Origin: Opitutaceae bacterium
Lineage (GTDB): Bacteria > Verrucomicrobiota > Verrucomicrobiia > Opitutales > Opitutaceae
Direction of reading: 5' to 3'
DNA length: 43,679 nt
NCBI GenBank assembly: GCA_005792355.1
Contig: SXSC01000171.1
Coordinates: 1-43,679, forward strand
The position numbers were made by a program, and so were the translations under genes. Numbering within the stretch: the first letter of the stretch is position 1; every line of letters begins with the position of its first letter. This document shows, in pieces, positions 8,301-15,717 of this stretch. The notes under the pieces are model-generated. The model searched no databases. It saw nothing but the letters and a program-made list of their open reading frames with translations, and was not told the origin of the DNA.

Positions 8301-9002
8301 CCGATCGCCTTCCGCGACGGTGGAAAAAAGATCCTGCTGAGCTATGAGGATCAGAAAAACGCCGCAGTTCGCGGGCTGTACGAATGGGATCTGACCACCG
8401 GGCAGCAGACGCGGGCCTGGCCACGCGCCGCTCTGCGCGGCGAATATGTCGTGTCGCCCGATGGCCGGTTCTGCCTCGTCCGCCCCAACGAAAAGCCCAC
8501 TTCATTTCCCATGGAACCCCCCGGGGTTCCCCTTGACCGCGGAGCCCGCTCGCTGATCGACCTGGTCTCCGGGCTCGAACGCCCGCTCGAAGGGGTGGCC
8601 GCAGGTGAAGACAGCGCGAGGTTTTCACCCGACGGGCGCCTGTTCGCGGCTCCGATGATTTCATCGACCTCCGTGTATTCGGTGCCTGGTTTCAAGCCGG
8701 CCACCACCCTCACCGGGACCATTTCCGGGATGCATGGGAGTGCGTTTTCACCCGACAGCCGCCGGCTGGCGATCACGTCGGGCGGCCTCGAAGCCGTGCG
8801 CCTGTGGGACACGGAAAGCTGGGAGCAGGTGCTCACCCTCGAAGCCCAGGGCTCGGCGTTCCGGCAGTCGGCTTTTTCGCCCGACGGCAATATTCTCGGC
8901 GCGAAAACCTATTGGAACTTTCGGGGCAACCTCCACCTCTGGCGCGCGCCCTCGTGGGCGGAGATCGCGGCGGCGGAGGTTGCGGCTCCGCCAAAACCTT
9001 AA
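5385..9002 (+). CDS. Transmembrane Ser/Thr protein kinase K2 with WD40-like propeller
   Basis: A 1205-residue protein whose first ~395 residues align with K1 without gaps: N-terminal helical module (ERAAYLEKAC), glycine loop 81-86, K104, HRDIKPSN with D197, DFG 218-220, GTPAYMSPEQ. A membrane span lies near 398-416, then a charged, coiled-coil-like stretch (about 418-475). From about 525 to the end come WD40-type blades, recognisable by repeated FSPDG or WPDGKTLAS and IRIWDVDT or LWDAATG motifs. The propeller is probably periplasmic and could sense a ligand or bind partners (inference). It follows the sigma-factor gene at 4247 in the same direction, and a TonB-dependent receptor gene lies 155 bp downstream. 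The ATG at 5385 gives a start matching K1 in length and sequence. Confidence 0.9.
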   Translation: MNRDKEVFTGALALTGAERAAYLEKACAGDAALAERIDALLRAHDLAQSFLTSPPTQQMAASPEEKPSDKIGRYKLLEKIGEGGCGVVWMAEQEVPVRRRVALKVIKLGMDTKSVVARFEAERQALALMDHPNIAKVFDAGTTDLGRPFFVMELVRGIPITRYCDDNNLSTEQRLQLFISVCQAIQHAHQKGIIHRDIKPSNILVAQHDDIAVAKVIDFGIAKATQGRLTDATVFTAFEQFIGTPAYMSPEQAEFSGLDVDTRSDVYSLGVLLYELITGKPPFDPKSMQQAGLDEIRRIIREVEPPRPSARLSTLALSDRTVLAKLRGTLPNQLSTELSGDLDWIVMKSLEKNRTRRYESASAFALDVSRHLSNEAVVARPPSQAYLLQKLIRRHRIAFATAAAIGVVLVLGAAVSTWQAIRATRAEREAMQAQQLATASEKTARRGEQEQARLRGVESDLRGRAEAQALTMRRQSYASDMNLVQQALAIDNLGRAQVLLNRQRPKPGETDLRGWEWRYLWQFCRSEAAWSLSDKPIRGQLSVSADGNWLAISGPDAGLWNLRTHQPSPLPVPVGEQIENAVFSPAGTWLLIRSSKPKNSESARVIVWNVTTQQVVPLPAPAGTAVVRAAFSPVEPWLLFQTRSPNDPASAHMTLWNFTTRQVVRDWPIAQGISGPNVISSDGTIFFTTQVREVAFWHVATGEVLQKFSHLGGAAIRFTPDCRLVAIEGWEGSVRVAEVASGRELWTAKVAAEHIPAMRFSPDGTILATATSGAETAIHLWDAATGRMLGSLNGHRSTVSRLVFWPDGKTLASAGQDQTIRIWDVDTRQLKRTLRGHQSPVTSLELLPDKTTLVSSAGDDAVLFWDTTIPRAPGAYSRLDSQTMDWAFAPDSQSVITVDLEGRKVQRWRGRDFADQESVFTAPSLTPKSGSFRLASDPPFLAFAQPDGHIEVWNWQRGARERVLATPAARVLPIAFRDGGKKILLSYEDQKNAAVRGLYEWDLTTGQQTRAWPRAALRGEYVVSPDGRFCLVRPNEKPTSFPMEPPGVPLDRGARSLIDLVSGLERPLEGVAAGEDSARFSPDGRLFAAPMISSTSVYSVPGFKPATTLTGTISGMHGSAFSPDSRRLAITSGGLEAVRLWDTESWEQVLTLEAQGSAFRQSAFSPDGNILGAKTYWNFRGNLHLWRAPSWAEIAAAEVAAPPKP

Positions 9003-9157
9003 GCCGCCTGCGGCGGCGCCGAACATACCCAGCGTATGGTCCGTGCGGCGAGAACTTCACGATTTCCACCGCCGGCACCGGAAAAACTTTCGTCCCGATG
9101 GCGGATCTGAGCGCGCTATTTCGCATTGGATCAGTTACACCCCTTCACCCACCCACA

Positions 9158-11878
9158 ATGAAAACTCACCTCCTCGCGGGCTCGCTCGTCGTTGCCGCCA
9201 CCCTGCCTCCGTCCGCGTTCGCCGCCGCGTCCCCTGGGCCGATTCCAACCACCGAAGCCGTGACCACCGTGACTTCCACCGACCCCGCCACCGCCGTTAA
9301 ACCCAGGGTCCTCGAGGCCTTCGAGGTCACGGGCTCGCGCATCAAACGCCTCGACTACGAGACCCCGGCGCCGGTCGTCACCTACACCGCGGTGGACATC
9401 GAGCGCAGCGGCTTCACCACCGTCGGCGAGTTCATCCAGAGCCTTCCGTTCAACAGCGACTCGACCAATTCCGAGCTCACCACCAATGGCTTCGTCACCG
9501 GTTCGGTCACCGCCAATCCCCGCGGGCTGGGCTCCAACCGCTTCCTCACCCTGATCAACGGCCGGCGCGGTGTTCCCTATGGCCTGACCAACGGCATCAA
9601 CGGGTCGCCCGTGTCGGTCTTCAATCTCAACAGCGTGCCGTTCTCCGCCGTCGAGCGGGTGGAGTATCTCAAGGACGGCTCCTCCGCCCTCTACGGCTCC
9701 GATGCCATCACCGGCGCGATGAACCTCATCCTGAAGAAAAACTACAGCGGCACGTCCGTGGATTTCAGCGCCACCAACACCCCCGGACACGACAGTCTGA
9801 ACCGCCGCGTGAGTGTATTCACCGGTGTGGCCAAGAATGGCTGGGACATCTCCGTCGGCGCGGAAAATGTGATCCGCCACTCGAGTTTTCTCCAGGACAC
9901 CGGCCTCACCTCCACCGACTTCCGCTACCTCGGGGTCAAGGGGTCGAATTTCCTCAGCGTGGTTCAAAATCCCTCTCCGATCATTCTCAGCGTCGCCCAA
10001 GCCACAGCGTCAGGGATTGGGACCGTTGGAGGATACTACGTGGTGACGGGTGGCGCACCATCGTCCAATCCGACCAAGGCCGGTTTTACGTATGTCGGGA
10101 CCACGAATACGCTGATCCCCAACGCAAACCGCTACGATCCGGTGAAGGATCAGCAGCTCTCGCCGGCGAGTGATTCCTCCAGCGTCTACGGCAACCTCAA
10201 TCGGCGACTCAACCCGAACTTGTCCGCCTTCGCGCAGTTCACGTTCAATCGCGGCAAGACCTACTACGAAACCCAGCCTTTTGGCTACAACACCACGGGT
10301 CTCACACTACCGGCAACCAATCCCTACAATCCGCTGGGCGTTTCACTGGTGAACGGCCCAACGAATCTGTTCTACTTCAAATCCACGGGCGCCCGACCCC
10401 AGCGGCAGGTCCTCGCCGCGTCGGCCATGGGCGTGGTCGGGTTGCGAGGCACCGCCTTGAAAATCTGGGAATGGGAAAGCGGCGTGAGTTACGGCTACAA
10501 TCGGGCGATTCTGTCGCAGGACCAGATCCGCATGGTCGATTTGCAAACCGCCCTCAGCGGCACGACCCGCGCGACCGCCTACAATCCGTTCGGCCCCTCC
10601 GACAACCCCGACCTCGTGCCCGGCCTGTTCACGCGGGTGCGGATGAACGACAACCTGGCGGACAGTTTCACCTACAACGCCACCGCCTCCGCCAACGTCT
10701 GGCAAATTCCGCTGCGGTCCGCGGGCGAGGTGGGTGTCGCCACCGGCTACGAGTTTCGCCGGGAATCGCTCGACGCCCGTCCCAACGCCGTCGCCTACCT
10801 CGGTACGAGCGGCGGCGCACCGTTCGGCGGTCATCGCCAGACACATTCCGTCTTCGTCGAGTTCAAGTTGCCCGTGCAAAAATGGCTCGAAGTCCAACTC
10901 GCCGCCCGCCACGAAAACTACAGCGACTTCGGGCAGACCACCAAACCGAAGGTGGCCGCCTTGCTCCGGTTGCCGGCGAACAAGCTCGTCCACGTTCTCC
11001 TCCGCGGTTCCTACTCCGAGTCGTTCAAGGCCCCGGATTTCGGCCAGCTTTACCAGACCCCGACCGCGGCATTCGGTGGTTTATCCGTGGTCGATCCGCT
11101 CCGCCCGCAGGAGGGCGCCCACCAATATAACGCCCGCCTCGGCGGCAACCCCGATCTCGGGCCCGAGGACGGCAAAGTGCAATATTTCGGAGCGGTGCTG
11201 GAGGTGCAGGCGATCAGGGGCCTGAGTTTCAGCGCCGATTATTTCGACATCAAGCTGCGCGACGTCGTCGGCCTGCTGGAAATCGAGTATCTGTTTTCAC
11301 CGGAAGGGATGAGACTGTATCCCGACGCAATCGTCCGCGACAACAGCCGCGAAAATCCGGGCCCGGTTTCGTACTTCCACGGCAACTACCGCAACGTCGG
11401 CTTTCAACTGGCTCGCAATTGGGATTTCGGTGTCAGCTATGCGTTGCCCCGGACCCGCTACGGCAACTTTGGCTTCCGCGCCGCCGCCACGCAGATCATC
11501 AAGTCAGGGGACGATCGCAACCAGGGCCGTGGTTTCGTTGACCGCACCGGCCGATATCGGACCCCCGTCTGGCGCGGCAACTTCTCCACCAGTTGGAGCT
11601 ACCGGTCCGTCAGCGCGTCCGTCAGCGCCAACGTCATCGGCAAATATTTCAACGACGGATTCACCACCGCCGGTTGGGGTGAAAATGTCTACGCGATCTT
11701 TACGCCTTCCTTCACCTATCGCGGCTTCAAGAATCTCTCGGTCACCCTCTCGTCCTACAATGTCCTGGACAACCTGCCGCCGCCCAACGGCCGGGCGGTG
11801 CGCGGCTTTGATCTCAACATGTACAGCCTCGGCGCCCAGGGCCGGACATTTTCGCTGCGCGCGCGGAAGGAGTTTTGA
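9158..11878 (+). CDS. TonB-dependent outer-membrane receptor
   Basis: A 906-residue receptor. Residues 1-22 look like a signal peptide (MKTHLLAGSLVVAATLPPSA then FA). A TonB-box-like segment (LEAFEVTGSR, about 52-61) precedes the plug, about 65-210, with LPFNSDSTNS, NPRGLGSNRFLTLINGRR and VERVEYLKDGSSALYGSDAI. The rest is beta-barrel, ending in an aromatic-rich strand and terminal phenylalanine (SLRARKEF). There is no carboxypeptidase-like N-terminal domain, unlike the receptors at 31794 and 34998. The substrate cannot be told from sequence. The ATG at 9158 starts a proper signal peptide; the frame is open much further upstream but overlaps the end of K2. Placement right after the kinase/sigma cluster makes it a candidate regulatory target (inference only). 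Confidence 0.88.
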   Translation: MKTHLLAGSLVVAATLPPSAFAAASPGPIPTTEAVTTVTSTDPATAVKPRVLEAFEVTGSRIKRLDYETPAPVVTYTAVDIERSGFTTVGEFIQSLPFNSDSTNSELTTNGFVTGSVTANPRGLGSNRFLTLINGRRGVPYGLTNGINGSPVSVFNLNSVPFSAVERVEYLKDGSSALYGSDAITGAMNLILKKNYSGTSVDFSATNTPGHDSLNRRVSVFTGVAKNGWDISVGAENVIRHSSFLQDTGLTSTDFRYLGVKGSNFLSVVQNPSPIILSVAQATASGIGTVGGYYVVTGGAPSSNPTKAGFTYVGTTNTLIPNANRYDPVKDQQLSPASDSSSVYGNLNRRLNPNLSAFAQFTFNRGKTYYETQPFGYNTTGLTLPATNPYNPLGVSLVNGPTNLFYFKSTGARPQRQVLAASAMGVVGLRGTALKIWEWESGVSYGYNRAILSQDQIRMVDLQTALSGTTRATAYNPFGPSDNPDLVPGLFTRVRMNDNLADSFTYNATASANVWQIPLRSAGEVGVATGYEFRRESLDARPNAVAYLGTSGGAPFGGHRQTHSVFVEFKLPVQKWLEVQLAARHENYSDFGQTTKPKVAALLRLPANKLVHVLLRGSYSESFKAPDFGQLYQTPTAAFGGLSVVDPLRPQEGAHQYNARLGGNPDLGPEDGKVQYFGAVLEVQAIRGLSFSADYFDIKLRDVVGLLEIEYLFSPEGMRLYPDAIVRDNSRENPGPVSYFHGNYRNVGFQLARNWDFGVSYALPRTRYGNFGFRAAATQIIKSGDDRNQGRGFVDRTGRYRTPVWRGNFSTSWSYRSVSASVSANVIGKYFNDGFTTAGWGENVYAIFTPSFTYRGFKNLSVTLSSYNVLDNLPPPNGRAVRGFDLNMYSLGAQGRTFSLRARKEF

Positions 11879-11951
11879 GGGGAGGGAGCGGCGTCGGAGG
11901 CGGAGGGTTTTTCTGACCCGTTCTTTCTGCCAAAAGTTGGAGAGTGAGGGT

Positions 11952-11980
11952 AGGAAGATTTTCTTGGCAGGAAGATTTTC
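11952..11980 (+). repeat. Direct repeat AGGAAGATTTTC, two units
   Basis: Two identical 12-mers start 17 bp apart, separated by TTGGC. They are framed by TGCCAA/TTGGCA and GTTGG/CCAAC inverted segments, so the block may be a small mobile-element remnant. Function unknown. Confidence 0.5.
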
Positions 11981-12204
11981 CCAACTAAGCACAGCCCAAA
12001 CCGGACCCAATCCAGCGGAGAACGGGGAACGCTAATCTCCGCTAATAAACGCTAACGCGCCAGAGGCGCACGAGTCCCAGCATTTGACGCATTTCATCCC
12101 GGCCGCCCGAATCTGGTGTCGATTATCGACCTGAGCGCGGCAAAGTTTGCGGCCGTGATGATCGACCTGACCCTGGCAAACCGTAACGATTCAGTCCGAG
12201 GTGG

Positions 12205-12232
12205 AGCCCGTTGTCGCCAACGGGCTGATTTT
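12205..12232 (+). terminator. Hairpin with short T run (possible terminator or repeat)
   Basis: AGCCCGTTG (12205-12213) pairs perfectly with CAACGGGCT (12218-12226) around the loop TCGC and is followed by GATTTT. It could end transcription from the receptor gene, but it lies more than 320 bp past that stop codon and shares GAGGTGG-type flanking sequence with the element at 4061-4156, so a dispersed palindrome is equally likely. Confidence 0.4.
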
Positions 12233-12339
12233 AGAGAGTACGGTTCAAAGCCCGATCAGGATATCGGGTTCCACCATTCAGTGGGTTCGCTTTCAAAGGT
12301 AAAACGCACGTCACCTGAATTGACCCGGCCCAGCCTCCC

Positions 12340-13284
12340 ATGAGAACCCCGCCGCCCGAGGAAAAAGCCGGCTTGCACCCGCGCAGCCGCCATGGCGCGC
12401 GCTACGATTTCGAGCAACTGGTACGGAGCTTTCCTCCGCTCGGGCCGTTTGTCCGACCGCATGCGCACGGCGGTGAGTCGGTCGACTTCGCCGATCCCGC
12501 CGCTGTGAAGGCGCTCAACCGCGCGCTCCTCGCCCATTTCTACGGGATCGCGCGCTGGGACATTCCCCCGGGCTACCTGTGTCCACCGATTCCGGGGCGC
12601 GCGGATTATATCCATCACGTCGCCGACCTGCTCGCCGCCGACCAGAATGGAAAAATCCCGCGCGGATCGCAGGTCATCGCCCTCGACGTCGGTCTCGGCG
12701 CCAACTGCGTCTATCCCATCATCGCCACCCACGAGTACGGCTGGTGCGTCATCGGCTCGGAGCTGGACCCCGTCGCGCTGCGCAACGCGCAAAAAATCGT
12801 GGCGGAGAACGCCGCGCTGACGCCACTCGTGGGATGCCGGAGGCAGAATTCAGCAACCGCGATTTTCCACGGGATCATCCTGCCGGGTGAACGCTTCGAT
12901 CTCACGCTCTGCAATCCGCCGTTTCATACCTCGGGTGCGGCCGCGGCTTCTGGCACCGAAAGGAAACTGAAAAACCTCGGAGGAGGAAAGCGGAGCGAGA
13001 CGGTGCTGAACTTCGGTGGACAACCGACCGAGCTCTGGTGCCCGGGCGGCGAGCTGGCCTTTGTCCGCCGCATGATCGCCGAAAGCGTCACCTGCGCTGA
13101 AAGCTGCCGCTGGTTCACGACCCTGGTCTCGAAGGCCGGCCACGTGCCGCTCCTGCTTCAGGCTTTGTCCCGGGTGAAGGCGTGCGAGGTTCGGACCATC
13201 CCGATGCGGCACGGCCAGAAACAAAGCCGGATCGTGGCGTGGACGTTTCGGTCTGCGGAACAGCGCCGCGCGTGGCGCAAATAG
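12340..13284 (+). CDS. rlmF: 23S rRNA (adenine-N6)-methyltransferase RlmF
   Basis: A 314-residue class I methyltransferase close in length to E. coli RlmF (YbiN), which methylates N6 of A1618 in 23S rRNA with S-adenosylmethionine. Family hallmarks are present in order: HPRSRHGARYDFEQL near the N-terminus, ARWDIPPGYLCPPIPGRADY (71-90), the SAM-binding DVGLGANCVYP (116-126), acidic ELDP (141-144) and catalytic NPPFH (192-196), then the basic, glycine-rich stretch and ELAFVRRMI. The start at 12340 is natural: the family begins with a few polar residues before HPRxxH. It is a housekeeping gene inside an otherwise accessory-looking signalling region. Its stop is 3 bp before R1 copy B, which separates it from the convergent gene at 13413. 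Confidence 0.92.
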   Translation: MRTPPPEEKAGLHPRSRHGARYDFEQLVRSFPPLGPFVRPHAHGGESVDFADPAAVKALNRALLAHFYGIARWDIPPGYLCPPIPGRADYIHHVADLLAADQNGKIPRGSQVIALDVGLGANCVYPIIATHEYGWCVIGSELDPVALRNAQKIVAENAALTPLVGCRRQNSATAIFHGIILPGERFDLTLCNPPFHTSGAAAASGTERKLKNLGGGKRSETVLNFGGQPTELWCPGGELAFVRRMIAESVTCAESCRWFTTLVSKAGHVPLLLQALSRVKACEVRTIPMRHGQKQSRIVAWTFRSAEQRRAWRK

Positions 13285-13286
13285 GA

Positions 13287-13405
13287 CCGGGCGAGGCTTC
13301 CCGCAGATTCAGAAAGACCGCAGATGGTCGGTTTTCTGGCTCAGCATCTGTGGCCTTTCTGAATCTGTGGGAGGTCCTTCAGCTCGATCACGGTTGCGAC
13401 GATTT
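13287..13405. repeat. Palindromic repeat R1, copy B, in a convergent gene junction
   Basis: A full copy inverted relative to copy A. Arms 13300-13326 (CCCGCAGATTCAGAAAGACC then GCAGATG) and 13345-13371 form a 27-bp imperfect hairpin. It fills nearly the whole gap between rlmF (stop 13284) and the opposing gene (stop 13413). That position would suit a bidirectional terminator, as suggested for some REP elements, but it may simply be a tolerated insertion site. Confidence 0.75.
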
Positions 13406-13412
13406 ATGCGGG

Positions 13413-14657
13413 CTACTGCGCCCCGCCAGCACCAATGCAGTAGAGATTTCCTCCGGCGCGCATGAACAGTCGCCCGCCGGAGATCGCCGGCGTGGTGTAG
13501 CTGAACTCGCCGAGCGTGTTGGTGGCCACTTCACGATACGCCTTTGGATCGGCGGCAAAGACCGTCGTCACTCCCTTTTCGTTCGTGGAGTAAATGCGGC
13601 CTGCCGCCAGCACCAGCGACGACCGCACCCGGCCGCCCACGCGTTTTTCCCACGTGGGTTCGCCTGTTTTGGCGTCGAAACAATACAGCATGCCCCCGTC
13701 GTCCACCGTGTAGAGATGCCCTTCGAAGAAAACCGGTGAGGGCACATACGGGACTTGCCGGCGCAACGACCACGCGATGTGACTGCCCGTCACATCGCCG
13801 CGCCCGTCGACGCGCACCGCCAGACGGGTCTTGGTGGGATAGCCCGACGCGGCAAACAGCAGCCCATCGCCAAACGACAGCCCGGCCACGCCGACCTCGC
13901 TCGGTCCCGCGCACCACCAGATCGGCTGGCCGGTGTCCGGATTGAAGCTGCGGATTTCATCGGTGCCGCAGACGACGAGCTGCGTGCGGGCGCCTTCTCC
14001 GATGATCAACGGTGGCGCGTGCGAGATGCGCTTTCGGCCCGGTTCCGCGCGCCACACGATCTTACCGGTGCGCTTGTCAAGCGCCAGCAGCGCTGCTTCG
14101 CCCTCCTGCCGGCAGTCGAAAAACAAACGGTCGCCGTGCAGGATGGGCGAGTAGCTGTAGCCGTGCTCGCCATCGAAGGCCAGCGGCTGCGACGACCAAA
14201 CCTGCTTCCCGTTGAAATCGAAACACCGCAGGTCCGCGCGGTTGCCGGCCTGGAAGGAAGTAAACACGTGGATGCCGTCCGTCACCGGCGTGGATGACGC
14301 GAGGTTGTTCTCCCGGTGCATCGCCTCAGCGGGCGCGGTGAGCACCGTCACCTGCCACAGGATCTTGCCGGTGTTCGCGTCGAGTCGCAGCAGGATTCGT
14401 TGGCCGGAGGACTTCTCCGCGCTCGTGAGAAGGACGGTGTCGCCCCAGACGATGGGCGACGAGTGGCCTTCGCCGGGGATGGCCGTTTTCCAGCGGATGT
14501 TTTCCGTGCGACTCCAGCGGGTGGGCACGTTCGTTTCCTGGCTGACGCCGTCACCGCGCGGGCCGCGGAACTGCGGCCAGTTTTCCGCGCCCACGGAGGA
14601 GCCGGCGAGCAGGACCCAGGCGGTGAGGATGCGCTTGAAAAGCGGAGGGGTATTCAT
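13413..14657 (-). CDS. PQQ-like beta-propeller repeat protein (BamB-like), exported
   Basis: A 414-residue protein. A signal peptide (MNTPPLFKRILTAWVLLAGS, cleavage likely after SSVGA) leads into NWPQFRGPRGDGVS, a start common in planctomycete and verrucomicrobial PQQ-binding-like proteins. Propeller blades show repeated hydrophobic strands with D-x-x-TGK-x-x-W motifs (DANTGKILWQ, DKRTGKIVWRAE, DAKTGEPTWEKR). No enzyme motif is visible, so catalysis is not claimed; such proteins are usually periplasmic or surface scaffolds or sensors. The ATG at 14657 is chosen for the signal peptide; the frame is open to 15038 but there overlaps the sigma-factor gene. It is divergent from that sigma gene, sharing about 174 bp of upstream DNA, and could be one of its targets (inference). 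Confidence 0.85.
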   Translation of the reverse strand: MNTPPLFKRILTAWVLLAGSSVGAENWPQFRGPRGDGVSQETNVPTRWSRTENIRWKTAIPGEGHSSPIVWGDTVLLTSAEKSSGQRILLRLDANTGKILWQVTVLTAPAEAMHRENNLASSTPVTDGIHVFTSFQAGNRADLRCFDFNGKQVWSSQPLAFDGEHGYSYSPILHGDRLFFDCRQEGEAALLALDKRTGKIVWRAEPGRKRISHAPPLIIGEGARTQLVVCGTDEIRSFNPDTGQPIWWCAGPSEVGVAGLSFGDGLLFAASGYPTKTRLAVRVDGRGDVTGSHIAWSLRRQVPYVPSPVFFEGHLYTVDDGGMLYCFDAKTGEPTWEKRVGGRVRSSLVLAAGRIYSTNEKGVTTVFAADPKAYREVATNTLGEFSYTTPAISGGRLFMRAGGNLYCIGAGGAQ

Positions 14658-14831
14658 CTGCGGCGGAGCTACCAGACGGCCGATCGCCTTGCCAGCACGG
14701 AGTGCAACGGCGTGGCGGAAGGCGTTTCTTCCGATTGACGGTGGCCGACCGATATCCTCCATGCCCCACGCAGAGTCGTCTATGGGGGGTCGGAGATTCA
14801 TCCTTTCAACCGCGACTCTCCGGGGCCAGGT

Positions 14832-15428
14832 TTGAGTCTCGTGGGTGCCGGCGAAATTACCTTCATCCTTCAGCGCATCGAGCAGGGCGATCCGCAGGCG
14901 GCGGACCGTCTGCTGCCACTCGTGTACGACGAATTGCGCCACCTCGCCGCGGCGCGCATGGTGCACGAGCCGGCCGGCCACACGCTCCAGCCCACCGCAC
15001 TCGTGCACGAGGTCTGGCTTCGCCTCGGCGCCGACCACCAGCCGGACTGGAAGAGCCGAGCCCAGTTTTTTGCCGCCGCCGCCGAAGCGATGCGTCGCAT
15101 CTTAATTGATAGCGCGCGGAAGCGGCTCGCCCAGCGTCGCGGCGGCAGGCACGAACACGTCAACCTCGACGATGTCGACCTCGCGGGTGCCGGGGCCGAC
15201 GAGCGCGTAATTCAGGTTAACGAAGCGCTCGAAAAACTCGCCGTCGACGAGCCGGAGAAGGCCGAGCTCGTCAAATTACGTTATTTCGCCGGACTCACGC
15301 TCCCGGAAGCGTCCGCCGCCCTCGGCATTTCCGAGGCGACCGCGGAGCGCTGGTGGGCTTTCGCCCGCGCGCGCTTGAGCCAGGAACTCACCCAGCGAGG
15401 CGCCGCTTCCGGCCTTCGTGCACGCTGA
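14832..15428 (+). CDS. ECF-family RNA polymerase sigma factor (second copy, kinase-associated type)
   Basis: A 198-residue paralogue of the sigma factor at 4247. Region 2 carries LPLVYDELRHLAAARMVHE, then QPTALVHEVWLRLG and FFAAAAEAMRRILIDSARKR; region 4 has LPEASAALGISEATAERWWA. The acidic DAED-like motif is again replaced by QPTA, with T55 at the key position. No ATG is available: the best starts are TTG 14832 or GTG 14841, which differ by three residues, and the frame is open upstream, so the start is uncertain. It precedes kinase genes K3 and K4 in the same direction and is divergent from the propeller gene at 13413-14657. No anti-sigma factor gene is near, again pointing to kinase control. 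Confidence 0.88.
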   Translation: MSLVGAGEITFILQRIEQGDPQAADRLLPLVYDELRHLAAARMVHEPAGHTLQPTALVHEVWLRLGADHQPDWKSRAQFFAAAAEAMRRILIDSARKRLAQRRGGRHEHVNLDDVDLAGAGADERVIQVNEALEKLAVDEPEKAELVKLRYFAGLTLPEASAALGISEATAERWWAFARARLSQELTQRGAASGLRAR

Positions 15429-15717
15429 GGCAGGCGGGAATCCAGGCCGGTCAATCGGGTGGCGGCGTGCGCCTCGCTGTAAGGTCCGCTCCGCGGACCG
15501 GTCGGGTTTGGCCATTGTTCCGAGGGCCAATGGCGCGACAAATTGCAACCGACGCCAACGTCCTGGGGCAGGGAAATGGCTGCCTCGGGGACCCAGGCTG
15601 CGTGAGAATCATTTTGGAAAATGAGGGGATTTGGACGGGAATTGCGCGTTGAAGGATGAGGCCCACGTCCGGGCCGTTCGCCTGCCGTCCCAGAATCACC
15701 CGAAATTTCTCCCCGCC

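Larger units (their letters stand above)
11879..12339. other. 461-bp intergenic region with repeats
   Basis: No gene recognised between the receptor and rlmF. Present are a direct repeat of AGGAAGATTTTC (11952-11963, 11969-11980), sequence of the type CTAATCTCCGCTAATAAACG near 12033-12052, and a 9-bp-stem hairpin (12205-12226). These look like dispersed intergenic repeats. Confidence 0.55.

Noticed and set aside
9003..9157. GC-rich hairpin just after K2 (GCCGC/GCGGC) as a terminator
   Set aside because: The stem is about 5 bp and no T run follows; it is not convincing in DNA of this composition.
13182..13739. Plus-strand open frame over the rlmF end and R1 copy B
   Set aside because: It is assembled from the other frame of rlmF, the palindromic repeat and antisense of the propeller gene; it contains translated repeat and no domain.
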